Positions 8,170 to 15,203 of a stretch of DNA of 64,000 bases are shown here, in pieces. Source of the stretch: an uncultured Opitutaceae bacterium (lineage in GTDB: Bacteria; Verrucomicrobiota; Verrucomicrobiia; Opitutales; Opitutaceae). The stretch's first letter is position 1; each line of letters begins with the position of its first letter. The notes under the pieces are model-generated. The model saw only the letters and a program-made list of their open reading frames with translations. It was not told the origin of the DNA and searched no databases. Made by a program: the position numbers and the translations under genes. The DNA is taken from contig CALFXL010000071.1 in assembly GCA_937958045.1 (NCBI GenBank), forward strand, positions 62,001-126,000, written 5' to 3'.

Positions 8170-9396
8170 TCACCGGTCAAATCGAAACAGCTCCGCGTTT
8201 GTATTCATTTCTTCAATACATACATCGCGGATGATCTCCGCCGCCAGCAGGCTGAAAATCACGCCGTTGCCACCGTATCCAAGCGCGAAATACACGCCCG
8301 GCCGCCCCGGCGCTTCACCGATGTACGGCAGTGAATCCTTGGTCTCCGCAAAGGTCCCCGTCCACGAAAACGCCACGTCCGTGCGGATTTTCGGAAACAA
8401 CTGGCCGAACCGTCGCGTCAACGCCGCCGTTTTCGCCGGCAACAACGCATCACGTTTCTGCGGGTCGCGAAAGGGTTCGTCGTAACCGCCGATGATGGCG
8501 CGTCCATCCTTCGTCGTCCGCGCGTAGATGTACGGACGCGCCGTTTCCCAAAGCAGTCGTTTTCCCGGCCAGCCATCGTGTGTCTCGAGCGGCTCCGTCA
8601 CCAACGCATACGTGCTGTGACACTGCGCCGGTTTCTTCCGAAAGAATCCCAGCGATTCATAGCCAGCCGCGACAACTACTCGACGCGTTTTGATGCGAAA
8701 ACCTTCCGACGTCGTCACGACGAACGGACCGTCATCGCGACCGCGCGCCCTCTTCTCGCGATGCCATGCGGTCACCGTCGTGCGGTCGAACACACGCAGT
8801 CTCTGTCGCTTATTTTCCGCGGCGGCGAGCAAGGCATGCGTGAAACTAAACGCATCGATCTCAGCCGCACCGCGACTCTCGATCGCCGCGTGATGCGGCA
8901 GTGAACTTTCGCTCGCGATTCGTTTCCGCGTCCACCACTCGACGTCGAATCCATGTCTGCGTCGCAGCGCATATTCGCGTTTCAATCCCGGCACCTCGCG
9001 TCGGCGATTCGCCAGATACAAACTCTCCCGCCACACAAACGCGCCGTCGTTCACGTCGCGCGCGAGTTGGCCGATCGTCTTCACCGCATCGCGACACGCG
9101 CGATATACACGCACCGCATTCTTTTCTCCGATGCGGTCGCCCAGACGCCCCAGCGATAGGTCCGGTTCATACTGCAACAACGACGTACTCGCCGCGGTGC
9201 TTCCAGTGCCTATGTCGCGTCGATCGAGCAGCACCGCGTCCACGCCCGCTTCCGCGAGAAAATAACCGATCAACGCCCCGCTGACGCCGCCGCCTATGAT
9301 GACGACCTCGCACTCCGTGTTCTCGCGGAGCGGCGGATATACGCGGAGCATGCCCTTTCTGATGATCGAAAATGGAAAGCCGGAAACGAGATCCAT
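8170..9396 (-). CDS. FAD-dependent oxidoreductase (DAO family)
   Basis: A 408-residue glycine/D-amino-acid-oxidase-type flavoprotein. The N-terminus MDLVSGFPFSIIRKGMLRVY precedes the dinucleotide-binding motif CEVVIIGGGVSGALIGYFLAEAG and the Ser/Ala-rich loop GTGSTAASTSLLQYEPD. A second FAD-contact region, VVVAAGYESLGFF, lies in the middle, and GRPGVYFALGYGGNGVIFS closes the fold. The family oxidises amines or amino acids, and the substrate cannot be told here. I chose the ATG at 9396 because close relatives start with MDL-SGYPF. It is transcribed away from the transporter operon. Confidence 0.85.
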   Translation of the reverse strand: MDLVSGFPFSIIRKGMLRVYPPLRENTECEVVIIGGGVSGALIGYFLAEAGVDAVLLDRRDIGTGSTAASTSLLQYEPDLSLGRLGDRIGEKNAVRVYRACRDAVKTIGQLARDVNDGAFVWRESLYLANRRREVPGLKREYALRRRHGFDVEWWTRKRIASESSLPHHAAIESRGAAEIDAFSFTHALLAAAENKRQRLRVFDRTTVTAWHREKRARGRDDGPFVVTTSEGFRIKTRRVVVAAGYESLGFFRKKPAQCHSTYALVTEPLETHDGWPGKRLLWETARPYIYARTTKDGRAIIGGYDEPFRDPQKRDALLPAKTAALTRRFGQLFPKIRTDVAFSWTGTFAETKDSLPYIGEAPGRPGVYFALGYGGNGVIFSLLAAEIIRDVCIEEMNTNAELFRFDR

Positions 9397-9480
9397 GTTT
9401 CCTGACTGACCTGAAACGTCGTGCCCAGTGCGCACTCAAAATCCCCGTTCCGTGCCACCGGTTTTCCCCGTCACCAATCC

Positions 9481-9522
9481 GTCAATGCTCATTGAGCATT
9501 CGTCATGGGTCATTGGGCATTC
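9481..9522. repeat. Heptamer array, six units
   Basis: Six adjacent 7-base units: GTCAATG, CTCATTG, AGCATTC, GTCATGG, GTCATTG, GGCATTC. They have the same register and a related consensus to the GTAGTTG arms found in the rest of this locus. No inverted partner arm is visible here. The remaining 226-base gap holds the sigma-54 and GTAACAC motifs. Confidence 0.65.
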
Positions 9523-9562
9523 GCGCGCAGCGTCACCGCCCCTTTTTACCACCCCTTCGCCG

Positions 9563-9578
9563 TGGCACATCCCCTGCT
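9563..9578 (+). promoter_or_regulatory. Possible sigma-54 (-24/-12) promoter
   Basis: TGGCAC at 9563-9568 and CTGCT at 9574-9578 match the consensus TGGCAC-N5-TTGCW with a single mismatch in the -12 element, and the GG and GC dinucleotides have the correct 10-base spacing. A transcript would start near 9589, just before the GTAACAC repeats and 34 bases before the transporter gene. Sigma-54 control would fit a nitrogen-source locus. Confidence 0.45.
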
Positions 9579-9590
9579 AAAAGCATCCGC

Positions 9591-9618
9591 GTAACACTAT
9601 CTGATCAAAAAGTAACAC
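9591..9618 (+). promoter_or_regulatory. Direct repeat GTAACAC-N14-GTAACAC (site 1)
   Basis: Two identical heptamers GTAACAC start at 9591 and 9612, exactly 21 bases apart (two helical turns). The site ends 4 bases before the ATG of the substrate-binding protein. An identical arrangement occurs at 13502-13529. It is a candidate operator for the nearby NikR-like regulator or a nitrogen regulator. Confidence 0.6.
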
Positions 9619-9622
9619 AGCC

Positions 9623-10636
9623 ATGATCCACCGCCCACGCCTCACCACGCGCTTGCTTCGCCCCCTCGCCTTCGGACTCACCTTCGCGGCTCTCCTCCTT
9701 TCCCGGGCCGCCGCCGCTCCGCTCAAAGTTGCTTACTCCGATTGGCCCGGTTGGACCGCCTTCGCCATCGCCGACGAAAAGGGCTGGTTCAAGCAGGCGG
9801 GCGTCGAGGTCGAGCTCCTCTGGTTTGAGTACGGTCCATCGATGGAAGCGTTCACCGCCGGCAAGGTGGACGCCGTCATGGTCACCAACGGCGACGCCCT
9901 CGTCACCGGCGCCAACGGCGCCAAAAACGTCATGATCCTCGTCACCGACTATTCCAACGGTAACGACATGATCGTCGCCCAGCCCGGCATCAGCTCGCTC
10001 AAAGAACTCAAAGGCAAAAAAATCGCCGTCGAAGTCGGCTTCGTTGATCACCTTCTTCTGCTCAATGGTCTCAAGAAAGCCGGCATGACGGAATCCGACG
10101 TCGAGCTCGTGCCAACGCCGACCAATCAGACGCCGCAGGTGCTCGCATCCGGCCAGGTCGCCGCCATCGCCGCTTGGCAGCCCAACTCCGGTCAGGCCCT
10201 CAAAGCCGTCGCCGGTTCCAAGGCCGTTTACACCTCCGCCGACGAACCTGGCCTCATCTACGACACCGTCGCCGTGAGCCCGCAAAGCCTCGCCCAACGT
10301 CGTGCCGACTGGGTCAAGTTCGTCAGCGTCTGGGACCGCGTCGTCGCCTATTTGAACGACGAAACTACGCGCGAAGATGGTATTAAAATCATGGCTGCCC
10401 GCGCCGGCGTGGATCCGAAAGAATACGCGGCCTTCATGTCCGGCACCAAACTGCTCACGCTCGCGCAAAGCGCCAAAATCATCACGGGCAAAACCGACAC
10501 CTTCGGCTCCGTCGCAGGCTCGTCCAAGATCGCCGATGACTTCAACGTGAAGAACGGTGTGTACAGCGAACCGCAAGATGTCGCCTCGTACATCGACGCC
10601 TCCCTCACCACCGACGCTCTCGCCGCCACGAAATAA
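9623..10636 (+). CDS. ABC transporter substrate-binding protein, urea/guanidine carboxylase locus
   Basis: A 337-residue periplasmic solute-binding protein of the SsuA/TauA-like fold, of the type associated with urea carboxylase loci. It has a signal peptide (residues about 1-33, ending SRAAAAP) and then LKVAYSDWPGWTAFAIADEK, with the tryptophan-rich start typical of the family. LKELKGKKIAVEVGFVDHLL and LVPTPTNQTPQVLASGQVAA are conserved lobe elements. Neighbours supply the permease (10856) and ATPase (11926). Given the enzymes downstream, guanidine or urea is the probable ligand; this is inference from context. Confidence 0.88.
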   Translation: MIHRPRLTTRLLRPLAFGLTFAALLLSRAAAAPLKVAYSDWPGWTAFAIADEKGWFKQAGVEVELLWFEYGPSMEAFTAGKVDAVMVTNGDALVTGANGAKNVMILVTDYSNGNDMIVAQPGISSLKELKGKKIAVEVGFVDHLLLLNGLKKAGMTESDVELVPTPTNQTPQVLASGQVAAIAAWQPNSGQALKAVAGSKAVYTSADEPGLIYDTVAVSPQSLAQRRADWVKFVSVWDRVVAYLNDETTREDGIKIMAARAGVDPKEYAAFMSGTKLLTLAQSAKIITGKTDTFGSVAGSSKIADDFNVKNGVYSEPQDVASYIDASLTTDALAATK

Positions 10637-10699
10637 TCCCACCTGTTCCGCGCTTTCAGGAAATGTTCTGAAGGCGCGGAGACTCGGGGCCGGGAGTGG

Positions 10700-10830
10700 G
10701 TAGTTAGTCATTAGTAGTTGGTCGTTCGTGGTTGGCAGTTCGTTTCCATCGCCGCCTTCGCTTCTTCGCGAGCCGCGCCATAAACGACAAACGACCACGC
10801 GCCGTCCCTTCGTCATTCGCCATTCGGCCT
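10700..10830. repeat. Heptamer-arm element, copy A (degenerate)
   Basis: The left arm (10700-10742) is GTAGTTA, GTCATTA, GTAGTTG, GTCGTTC, GTGGTTG, GCAGTTC plus G. A block CCTTCGCTTCTTCGCGAG (10754-10771) follows. The right part (from 10781) contains AAACGAC twice, the inverse of GTCGTTT. The copy fills most of the 219-base gap between the substrate-binding protein and permease genes. Confidence 0.65.
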
Positions 10831-10855
10831 TCGGTTTTTCACCGCCACGCTCACG

Positions 10856-11929
10856 ATGTCCGTTTCTCCTCCTTGGTTCGCGATTCAGCAGCCTCTCGCT
10901 TCGCGCCGCCGTCTTCTTCTCGGCATCGTTTCATTTGTTCTCCCGCTGCTCATCTGGTGCGCCGTCAGCTACACGCCGTTCATCTGGCACCCGATGGTGC
11001 GGGTCGAAAATCCCGGCGGCGTTTCCTGGTTCCGTCCCGGCCTGCTTGTCGAGCGCGCGGTCTTCGCTGCGGAAAACGAAAAAGCCCTCGCCGCGAGCCA
11101 GCCCGCCGCCACGGGCAAACGCGCCAATCCCGTTTTTCTCCCCGAGCCGCATAAAGTCGCGCAGGCTTTCTACACCGCCTTCACGACCGAGCCCAAACTC
11201 CGCGGCGATGTCTGGCTCCACGAAAGTCTCTGGCGTAGCATCCAGACGATTTTTTGGGGATTCCTGATTTCCTGCATCATCGGCATCCCGCTCGGCATCC
11301 TCTGCGGTGCATACGCCTTCTGGTCGCGCATCGGCGAGCCCGTCATCGACTTCATCCGCTACATGCCCGCGCCCGCTTTCGGCGCCCTCGCCGTCGCGGT
11401 CCTCGGCATCAACGACGCTCCGAAGATCGCGATCATTTTTATCGGCACGTTTTTCCAGCAGGTCCTCGTTGTGGCCAACACCATTCGTCGGACCGATCCT
11501 GCGCTTCTCGAAGCCGCGCAAACGCTCGGCTGCCGCGGCTTCCGTCTCGTGCTTCACGTCATCGTGCCGTCGAAACTCGCCGAGCTCTACACCGACACGC
11601 GCATCCTGCTCGGCTGGGCCTGGACTTATCTCATCGTCGCCGAAGTCGTCGGCGTCAGTTCCGGAATCACGTTTTTCATCAATCAGCAGGCCAAGTACCG
11701 TAACTTCGAAAACGTTTACGCCGCGATCATCATGATCGGCCTGCTCGGCCTCGCGACCGATCAGATCCTCGCGTTCATCGGCAAGCGTCTTTTCCCGTGG
11801 GAAACTCAGCGCCCGAGCCGTATCCGCGCTTTCATTACACGCCTCTTTTCCAGCCGGCGCACACCGCTCACCGCTTCACCGCGTCCGCCGCTTTCTTCCA
11901 CCGCGACATCGCCGGAGGCCCGCTCATGA
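10856..11929 (+). CDS. ABC transporter permease, urea/guanidine carboxylase locus
   Basis: A 357-residue inner-membrane permease of the SsuC/TauC class. The first membrane helix is at about residues 20-40. A long periplasmic section follows (about 45-110). The usual BPD_transp_1 core comes next, including SLWRSIQTIFWGFLISCIIG. The EAA loop that contacts the ATPase is EAAQTLGCRGFRLVLHVIVP (about residues 221-240). The C-terminal tail is rich in Arg, Ser and Pro. The stop codon overlaps the ATPase start (ATGA at 11926-11929), so translation is probably coupled. Confidence 0.92.
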   Translation: MSVSPPWFAIQQPLASRRRLLLGIVSFVLPLLIWCAVSYTPFIWHPMVRVENPGGVSWFRPGLLVERAVFAAENEKALAASQPAATGKRANPVFLPEPHKVAQAFYTAFTTEPKLRGDVWLHESLWRSIQTIFWGFLISCIIGIPLGILCGAYAFWSRIGEPVIDFIRYMPAPAFGALAVAVLGINDAPKIAIIFIGTFFQQVLVVANTIRRTDPALLEAAQTLGCRGFRLVLHVIVPSKLAELYTDTRILLGWAWTYLIVAEVVGVSSGITFFINQQAKYRNFENVYAAIIMIGLLGLATDQILAFIGKRLFPWETQRPSRIRAFITRLFSSRRTPLTASPRPPLSSTATSPEARS

Positions 11930-12852
11930 ACACGTCTGCCTCACCTCTTCCCGATTACCGCGCGCAATCTCCCGCCGTCGCCGCCCGCTTCGCGAAACTC
12001 AAGGAGCGCCCGGTCGTCCTCACCGTCGAAAATCTCACGCGTCGTTTCACCAAGGCCGACGGCACCGAGACCACCGCGATCGAGAACATCAACTTCGTCA
12101 CGCATCGCCGTGAATTCGTCTGCATCCTCGGTCCTTCCGGCTGCGGCAAATCCACGCTTATCCGCCTCCTCGCCGGACTCGACACACCCACTTCGGGCCG
12201 CCTGCTCCTCGATGGAAAAGAGGTCCACGGCCCCGGCCCCGAGCGCGGCATGGTTTTCCAAGGCTACACGCTCTTCCCGTGGAAAACCGTCACGCAAAAC
12301 GTGATGTTCGGCCCCATCATGCGCGGCACCGATTCCGACGAAGCCCGTCGCGAAGCGCTTCAGTGGATCGAACTCGTCGGTCTTTCCAAGTTCGCCGACG
12401 CCTACCCAAATCAACTTTCCGGCGGCATGAAACAACGCGTCGCCATCGCCCGCGCCCTCGCGAACAACCCACGCATTCTTTTAATGGATGAACCGTTCGG
12501 CGCGCTCGATGCGCAGACGCGCGCGCAGATGCAAAAACATCTTCTGCAAATCTGGAAAAACGTCGATGTCACCATCCTCTTCATCACGCACGATCTCGAC
12601 GAAGCCATCTACCTCGCCGACCGCATCCTCGTCCTCAAAGCGAATCCCGGCCGCGTCGACGAACTCATCGAAGTCCCCGTTCCGCGTCCGCGCAGTCCCG
12701 AGCAATTTTTTTCGGCGGAGTTCCTCGCGACTCGCGCTCGTCTCGACGCGCTCATTCATCCGCCGCAACCCGCATCAGCCCTTTCCGATGCCATCGCGAC
12801 CGAAAACCTCCCCATCATCCGCCTCACCCAATCCGGCGACGATGTAGAATAA
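11926..12852 (+). CDS. ABC transporter ATP-binding protein, urea/guanidine carboxylase locus
   Basis: A 308-residue ATPase that powers the transporter. Walker A is GPSGCGKST (about residues 69-77), the signature is LSGGMKQR (about 164), Walker B with D-loop is ILLMDEPFGALD (about 185), and the switch histidine is in ILFITHDLDEA. It overlaps the permease stop by 4 bases. The N-terminal 35 residues before VVLTVENLTRRF are an unconserved extension, and the last 50 residues are probably a tail specific to this lineage. Confidence 0.93.
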   Translation: MNTSASPLPDYRAQSPAVAARFAKLKERPVVLTVENLTRRFTKADGTETTAIENINFVTHRREFVCILGPSGCGKSTLIRLLAGLDTPTSGRLLLDGKEVHGPGPERGMVFQGYTLFPWKTVTQNVMFGPIMRGTDSDEARREALQWIELVGLSKFADAYPNQLSGGMKQRVAIARALANNPRILLMDEPFGALDAQTRAQMQKHLLQIWKNVDVTILFITHDLDEAIYLADRILVLKANPGRVDELIEVPVPRPRSPEQFFSAEFLATRARLDALIHPPQPASALSDAIATENLPIIRLTQSGDDVE

Positions 12853-12861
12853 ATCCCCCTC

Positions 12862-12916
12862 CCAATAACCAACTACCTCGCCCAAACCTTCGCCTCCTCC
12901 TCCCCCTTCACGAGAC
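12862..12916. repeat. Heptamer-arm element, copy B (right half only)
   Basis: CCAATAACCAACTACC at 12862-12877 is a partial right-type arm. It is followed by a block CCTTCGCCTCCTCCTCCC and CTTCACGAGAC (12887-12915). The copy lies between the ATPase stop and the regulator start at 12923. No left arm is visible. Confidence 0.5.
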
Positions 12917-12922
12917 AACCCA

Positions 12923-13435
12923 ATGATTTCCACCGCAACAGACTCGCTCTCCCGCGCCGCGCTCGGCATGTCTTCCGCGAACATCGAAACGTCCATGCCC
13001 AAGAAAAAAAAGTCCGACAAGATCACCCGTTTCAGCGTTTCGCTCCCCGAAAGTCTCCTCGACGAATTGGACACCATGGTTGCCCGCCGCGGCTACGCCA
13101 GCCGCTCCCAAGCCGTCGCCGCCCTCGCGCGCGAGGGCCTTGTCGAATACGCCAGTCAGCTCGGCACCGAATCTGTCGCCGGCACCATCAGTCTCGTTTA
13201 CGATCACACCCAGCGCGGTCTCCAACAACGCCTCGCCGCCATCCAGCACAAGTACTACCTCATGGTCGTCACGAGCATGCACGTGCACCTCGCCGACCAT
13301 AACTACATGGAAGTCCTCCTCGTCCAAGGTCCGGCCAGGGAACTCCAAAAACTCTCCGACGAACTTGTCACCGTTCGCGGCGTGAAAAACGGCAAGCTGA
13401 ACCTCACCGCCTCATCCATGCCTCCGCTCCTCTGA
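12923..13435 (+). CDS. NikR-like ribbon-helix-helix transcriptional regulator
   Basis: A NikR-family repressor with an N-terminal ribbon-helix-helix DNA-binding domain (DKITRFSVSLPESLLDELD and SRSQAVAALAREGL) and a C-terminal ACT-like metal-binding domain. Three of the four nickel ligands of E. coli NikR are conserved: His109 (QHKYY) and His120/His122 (MHVHL). The position of the fourth ligand, Cys95 in E. coli, is Tyr128. It lies inside the transporter-deiminase-carboxylase operon, so it probably controls it. Numbering uses the ATG at 12923; ATGs at 12968 and 12995 are possible, and 12995 (MPKKKKSDK) gives the most typical NikR length. Confidence 0.85.
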   Translation: MISTATDSLSRAALGMSSANIETSMPKKKKSDKITRFSVSLPESLLDELDTMVARRGYASRSQAVAALAREGLVEYASQLGTESVAGTISLVYDHTQRGLQQRLAAIQHKYYLMVVTSMHVHLADHNYMEVLLVQGPARELQKLSDELVTVRGVKNGKLNLTASSMPPLL

Positions 13436-13501
13436 GGAATCGCGAGGAGCCAGATAAAACCCGAAAAATTTTCATTCCTTCATCACCGCCTTGCCACGCC
13501 G

Positions 13502-13529
13502 GTAACACTTTTCTAACATTTCGTAACAC
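13502..13529 (+). promoter_or_regulatory. Direct repeat GTAACAC-N14-GTAACAC (site 2)
   Basis: GTAACAC at 13502-13508 and 13523-13529, with the same 14-base spacing as site 1 at 9591-9618. The spacer sequences differ (ATCTGATC-type against TTCTAACATTTC), so the repeats are conserved and the spacers are not. It lies 100 bases before the first deiminase gene. Confidence 0.6.
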
Positions 13530-13541
13530 CGAAGGCGCCAG

Positions 13542-13610
13542 CTACCAATTTCCAAATACAAACTACCAATTCCCAACCACCATCCCGCCTTCGCATCCTT
13601 CGCGAGACCA
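13542..13610. repeat. Heptamer-arm element, copy C (right half)
   Basis: From 13542, a right-type arm reads CTACCAATTTCCAAATAC, AAACTACC and AATTCCCAACC (on the other strand units GTAGCTG, GAAATTG, GTATTTG, GTAGTTT). A block CCTTCGCATCCTTCGCGAG (13588-13606) follows. It lies just before the first deiminase gene and shares CCAAATACAAACTACCAA with copy D. Confidence 0.6.
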
Positions 13611-13628
13611 CTCTCTTCACGCCACGCC

Positions 13629-14369
13629 ATGTCCACCTCCACGCCCACCTCCGCTCCGCTGATTCTCAGCAAAACGCTCACCCACTCCGGCCTCTGGTCC
13701 GGCGTGATCGGTCGCGGAAAAACGCTGCGCCTCACCGACCTCGAAGGCGGCGCCAACGTCGGTCTTCTGCTCTACAACGCCGATGTCCCCGGCGAGCGCT
13801 ACAACATGCCCGACACGCTCAAGGGGCAGCACATCTTCTACCTCCGCGCGCCCTACTGCCTGCATTCCGACATGGGCCGCATCCTCGCCTCGATCACGCG
13901 CGACTCCGTCGGCTGGCACGACACCGTCGGCGGTTGCTCCGACAAAAAATCCGTCGCCGCCAAATACGGGGAAAAAAACTACCAGACCGCCCGCAACGAC
14001 TACCACCGCAACGCGCACGACAGTTTCCTCATCGAGCTCGCCAAGTGGGGCCTCGGTAAACGCGACCTCGTTCCCAACTTGAATCTCTTCAGCAAACTCG
14101 TCTCCGACGACGCCGGCCGCCTCAGCTTCGTCCCCAACAACTCCAAGCCCGGCGACTTCATCGAACTCCGCTTCGAGATGAACACCCTCGTCGTGCTCAA
14201 CACCTGCCAGCACCCGTTCGATCCCGACCCGGCTTACCATCCGCGCAACGTTCAGCTCGAGGTTTTCAATTCACCACCACCCACGCCCGACGATCCCTGC
14301 CGCAACTCCCGCCCGGAAAACATCCGCGCCTTCGAAAATACCGAACTCTATTATGCCTTACGCGGCTGA
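13629..14369 (+). CDS. cgdA: Urea carboxylase-associated protein 1 / carboxyguanidine deiminase subunit (DUF1989)
   Basis: A 246-residue protein of the UAAP1 type (DUF1989). Proteins of this family, paired with the next gene, were shown in other bacteria to be a carboxyguanidine deiminase that releases ammonia from carboxyguanidine to give allophanate. The family's metal/active-site region is clear: SVGWHDTVGGCSDKKSV with a conserved His and Cys, RNAHDSFLIELAKWGLGKRD, and VLNTCQHPFDP near the end. It comes directly before its partner at 14553. The gene symbol is assigned by family membership and context. The stop codon TGA is the loop of a 7-base-pair hairpin. Confidence 0.87.
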   Translation: MSTSTPTSAPLILSKTLTHSGLWSGVIGRGKTLRLTDLEGGANVGLLLYNADVPGERYNMPDTLKGQHIFYLRAPYCLHSDMGRILASITRDSVGWHDTVGGCSDKKSVAAKYGEKNYQTARNDYHRNAHDSFLIELAKWGLGKRDLVPNLNLFSKLVSDDAGRLSFVPNNSKPGDFIELRFEMNTLVVLNTCQHPFDPDPAYHPRNVQLEVFNSPPPTPDDPCRNSRPENIRAFENTELYYALRG

Positions 14370-14376
14370 GCCGCGT

Positions 14377-14533
14377 GTAGTTGGTACTTGGTAATTGGTA
14401 GTTAGGCAAAGCTCACCATCGCCAATCCGTGCGATCCACCACGCCTTCGTCACCAACTGCCAAATACAAACTACCAACTACCGCAGCCACGACCTTCCCT
14501 TCGCCTCCTTCGCTCCCTTCGCGAGACCAAACG
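14377..14533. repeat. Heptamer-arm element, copy D (intergenic, complete)
   Basis: The left arm 14377-14405 is GTAGTTG, GTACTTG, GTAATTG, GTAGTTA plus G. The right arm 14453-14481, on the other strand, is GTAGTTG, GTAGTTT, GTATTTG, GCAGTTG plus G. The 47-base interior contains CCACGCCTTCGT next to the right arm. A block CCTTCGCTCCCTTCGCGAG (to 14531) follows outside. Arm-to-arm length is 105 bases, filling the gap between the two deiminase genes. Confidence 0.75.
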
Positions 14534-14552
14534 CATTCATCCTCTTCCGACA

Positions 14553-15203
14553 ATGACCACCAGCCCACTTTCTCCCTCCGACGCTTCTTATCGCGCCACC
14601 ATTCCTGCCGGCGACTACTGGGCCCACACCATCAAACGCGGCCAGACGTTCCGCATCGTCGACCTCGAAGGAAACCAAGCCGCCGACACGCTCTTCCTCG
14701 ACGCCGCGAATCCAGAAAATCGATACAGCGCCTCCGACACCATCCGTCACCAAGGAGCGCTCTACCTCACGACCGGCACGAAGCTGATGTCCACCGAAGG
14801 CGACATCCTGCTCACCATCACGGCCGACACCTGCGGTCGTCACGACACGATCGGCGGCGCCTGTTCCCGCGAGAGCAACACCATGCGCTACGCTCACGAG
14901 AAAGAGTACATGCACGCGTGCCGCGACAGCTTCATCCGCGGCGCGCAAGAATGCGGCTGCGACCTCGGCAAACGCGACATCACCTGCAACATCAATTTCT
15001 TCATGAACGTGCCCGTCACTCCCGACGGACAACTCACCTTTGCCGACGGTCTGTCCGCCCCGGGCAAATACGTCGAGATGCGCGCCGAACGCGACGTCAT
15101 CTGCATCATCTCCAACTGCCCCCAGCTCAACAACCCTTGCAACGGCTGGAACCCCACCCCCATCGAAGTGCTGCTTTGGGATGCCGATGCATCCCAGCGG
15201 TAA
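14553..15203 (+). CDS. cgdB: Urea carboxylase-associated protein 2 / carboxyguanidine deiminase subunit (DUF1989)
   Basis: A 216-residue partner of the previous gene, of the UAAP2 type. It shares the same fold: IPAGDYWAHTIKRGQTFRIV, NQAADTLFLDA, then the active-site region CGRHDTIGGACSRESN, the segment CRDSFIRGAQECGCDLGKRD and the C-terminal NNPCNGWNPTPIEVLLWD. The HDTIGG-C pattern parallels the HDTVGG-C of the partner protein, as expected for an ancient duplication that forms a heteromer. It is a cytoplasmic enzyme acting between the carboxylase and allophanate hydrolase. The symbol rests on family and context. Confidence 0.87.
   Translation: MTTSPLSPSDASYRATIPAGDYWAHTIKRGQTFRIVDLEGNQAADTLFLDAANPENRYSASDTIRHQGALYLTTGTKLMSTEGDILLTITADTCGRHDTIGGACSRESNTMRYAHEKEYMHACRDSFIRGAQECGCDLGKRDITCNINFFMNVPVTPDGQLTFADGLSAPGKYVEMRAERDVICIISNCPQLNNPCNGWNPTPIEVLLWDADASQR

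Noticed and set aside
9440..9622. A guanidine riboswitch (ykkC type) ahead of the transporter
   Set aside because: I looked for the ykkC-I conserved blocks and for the type II and III patterns here and before the deiminase, carboxylase and hydrolase genes and saw none. The regulation seems to use the DNA repeats instead. A covariance-model search would be decisive.
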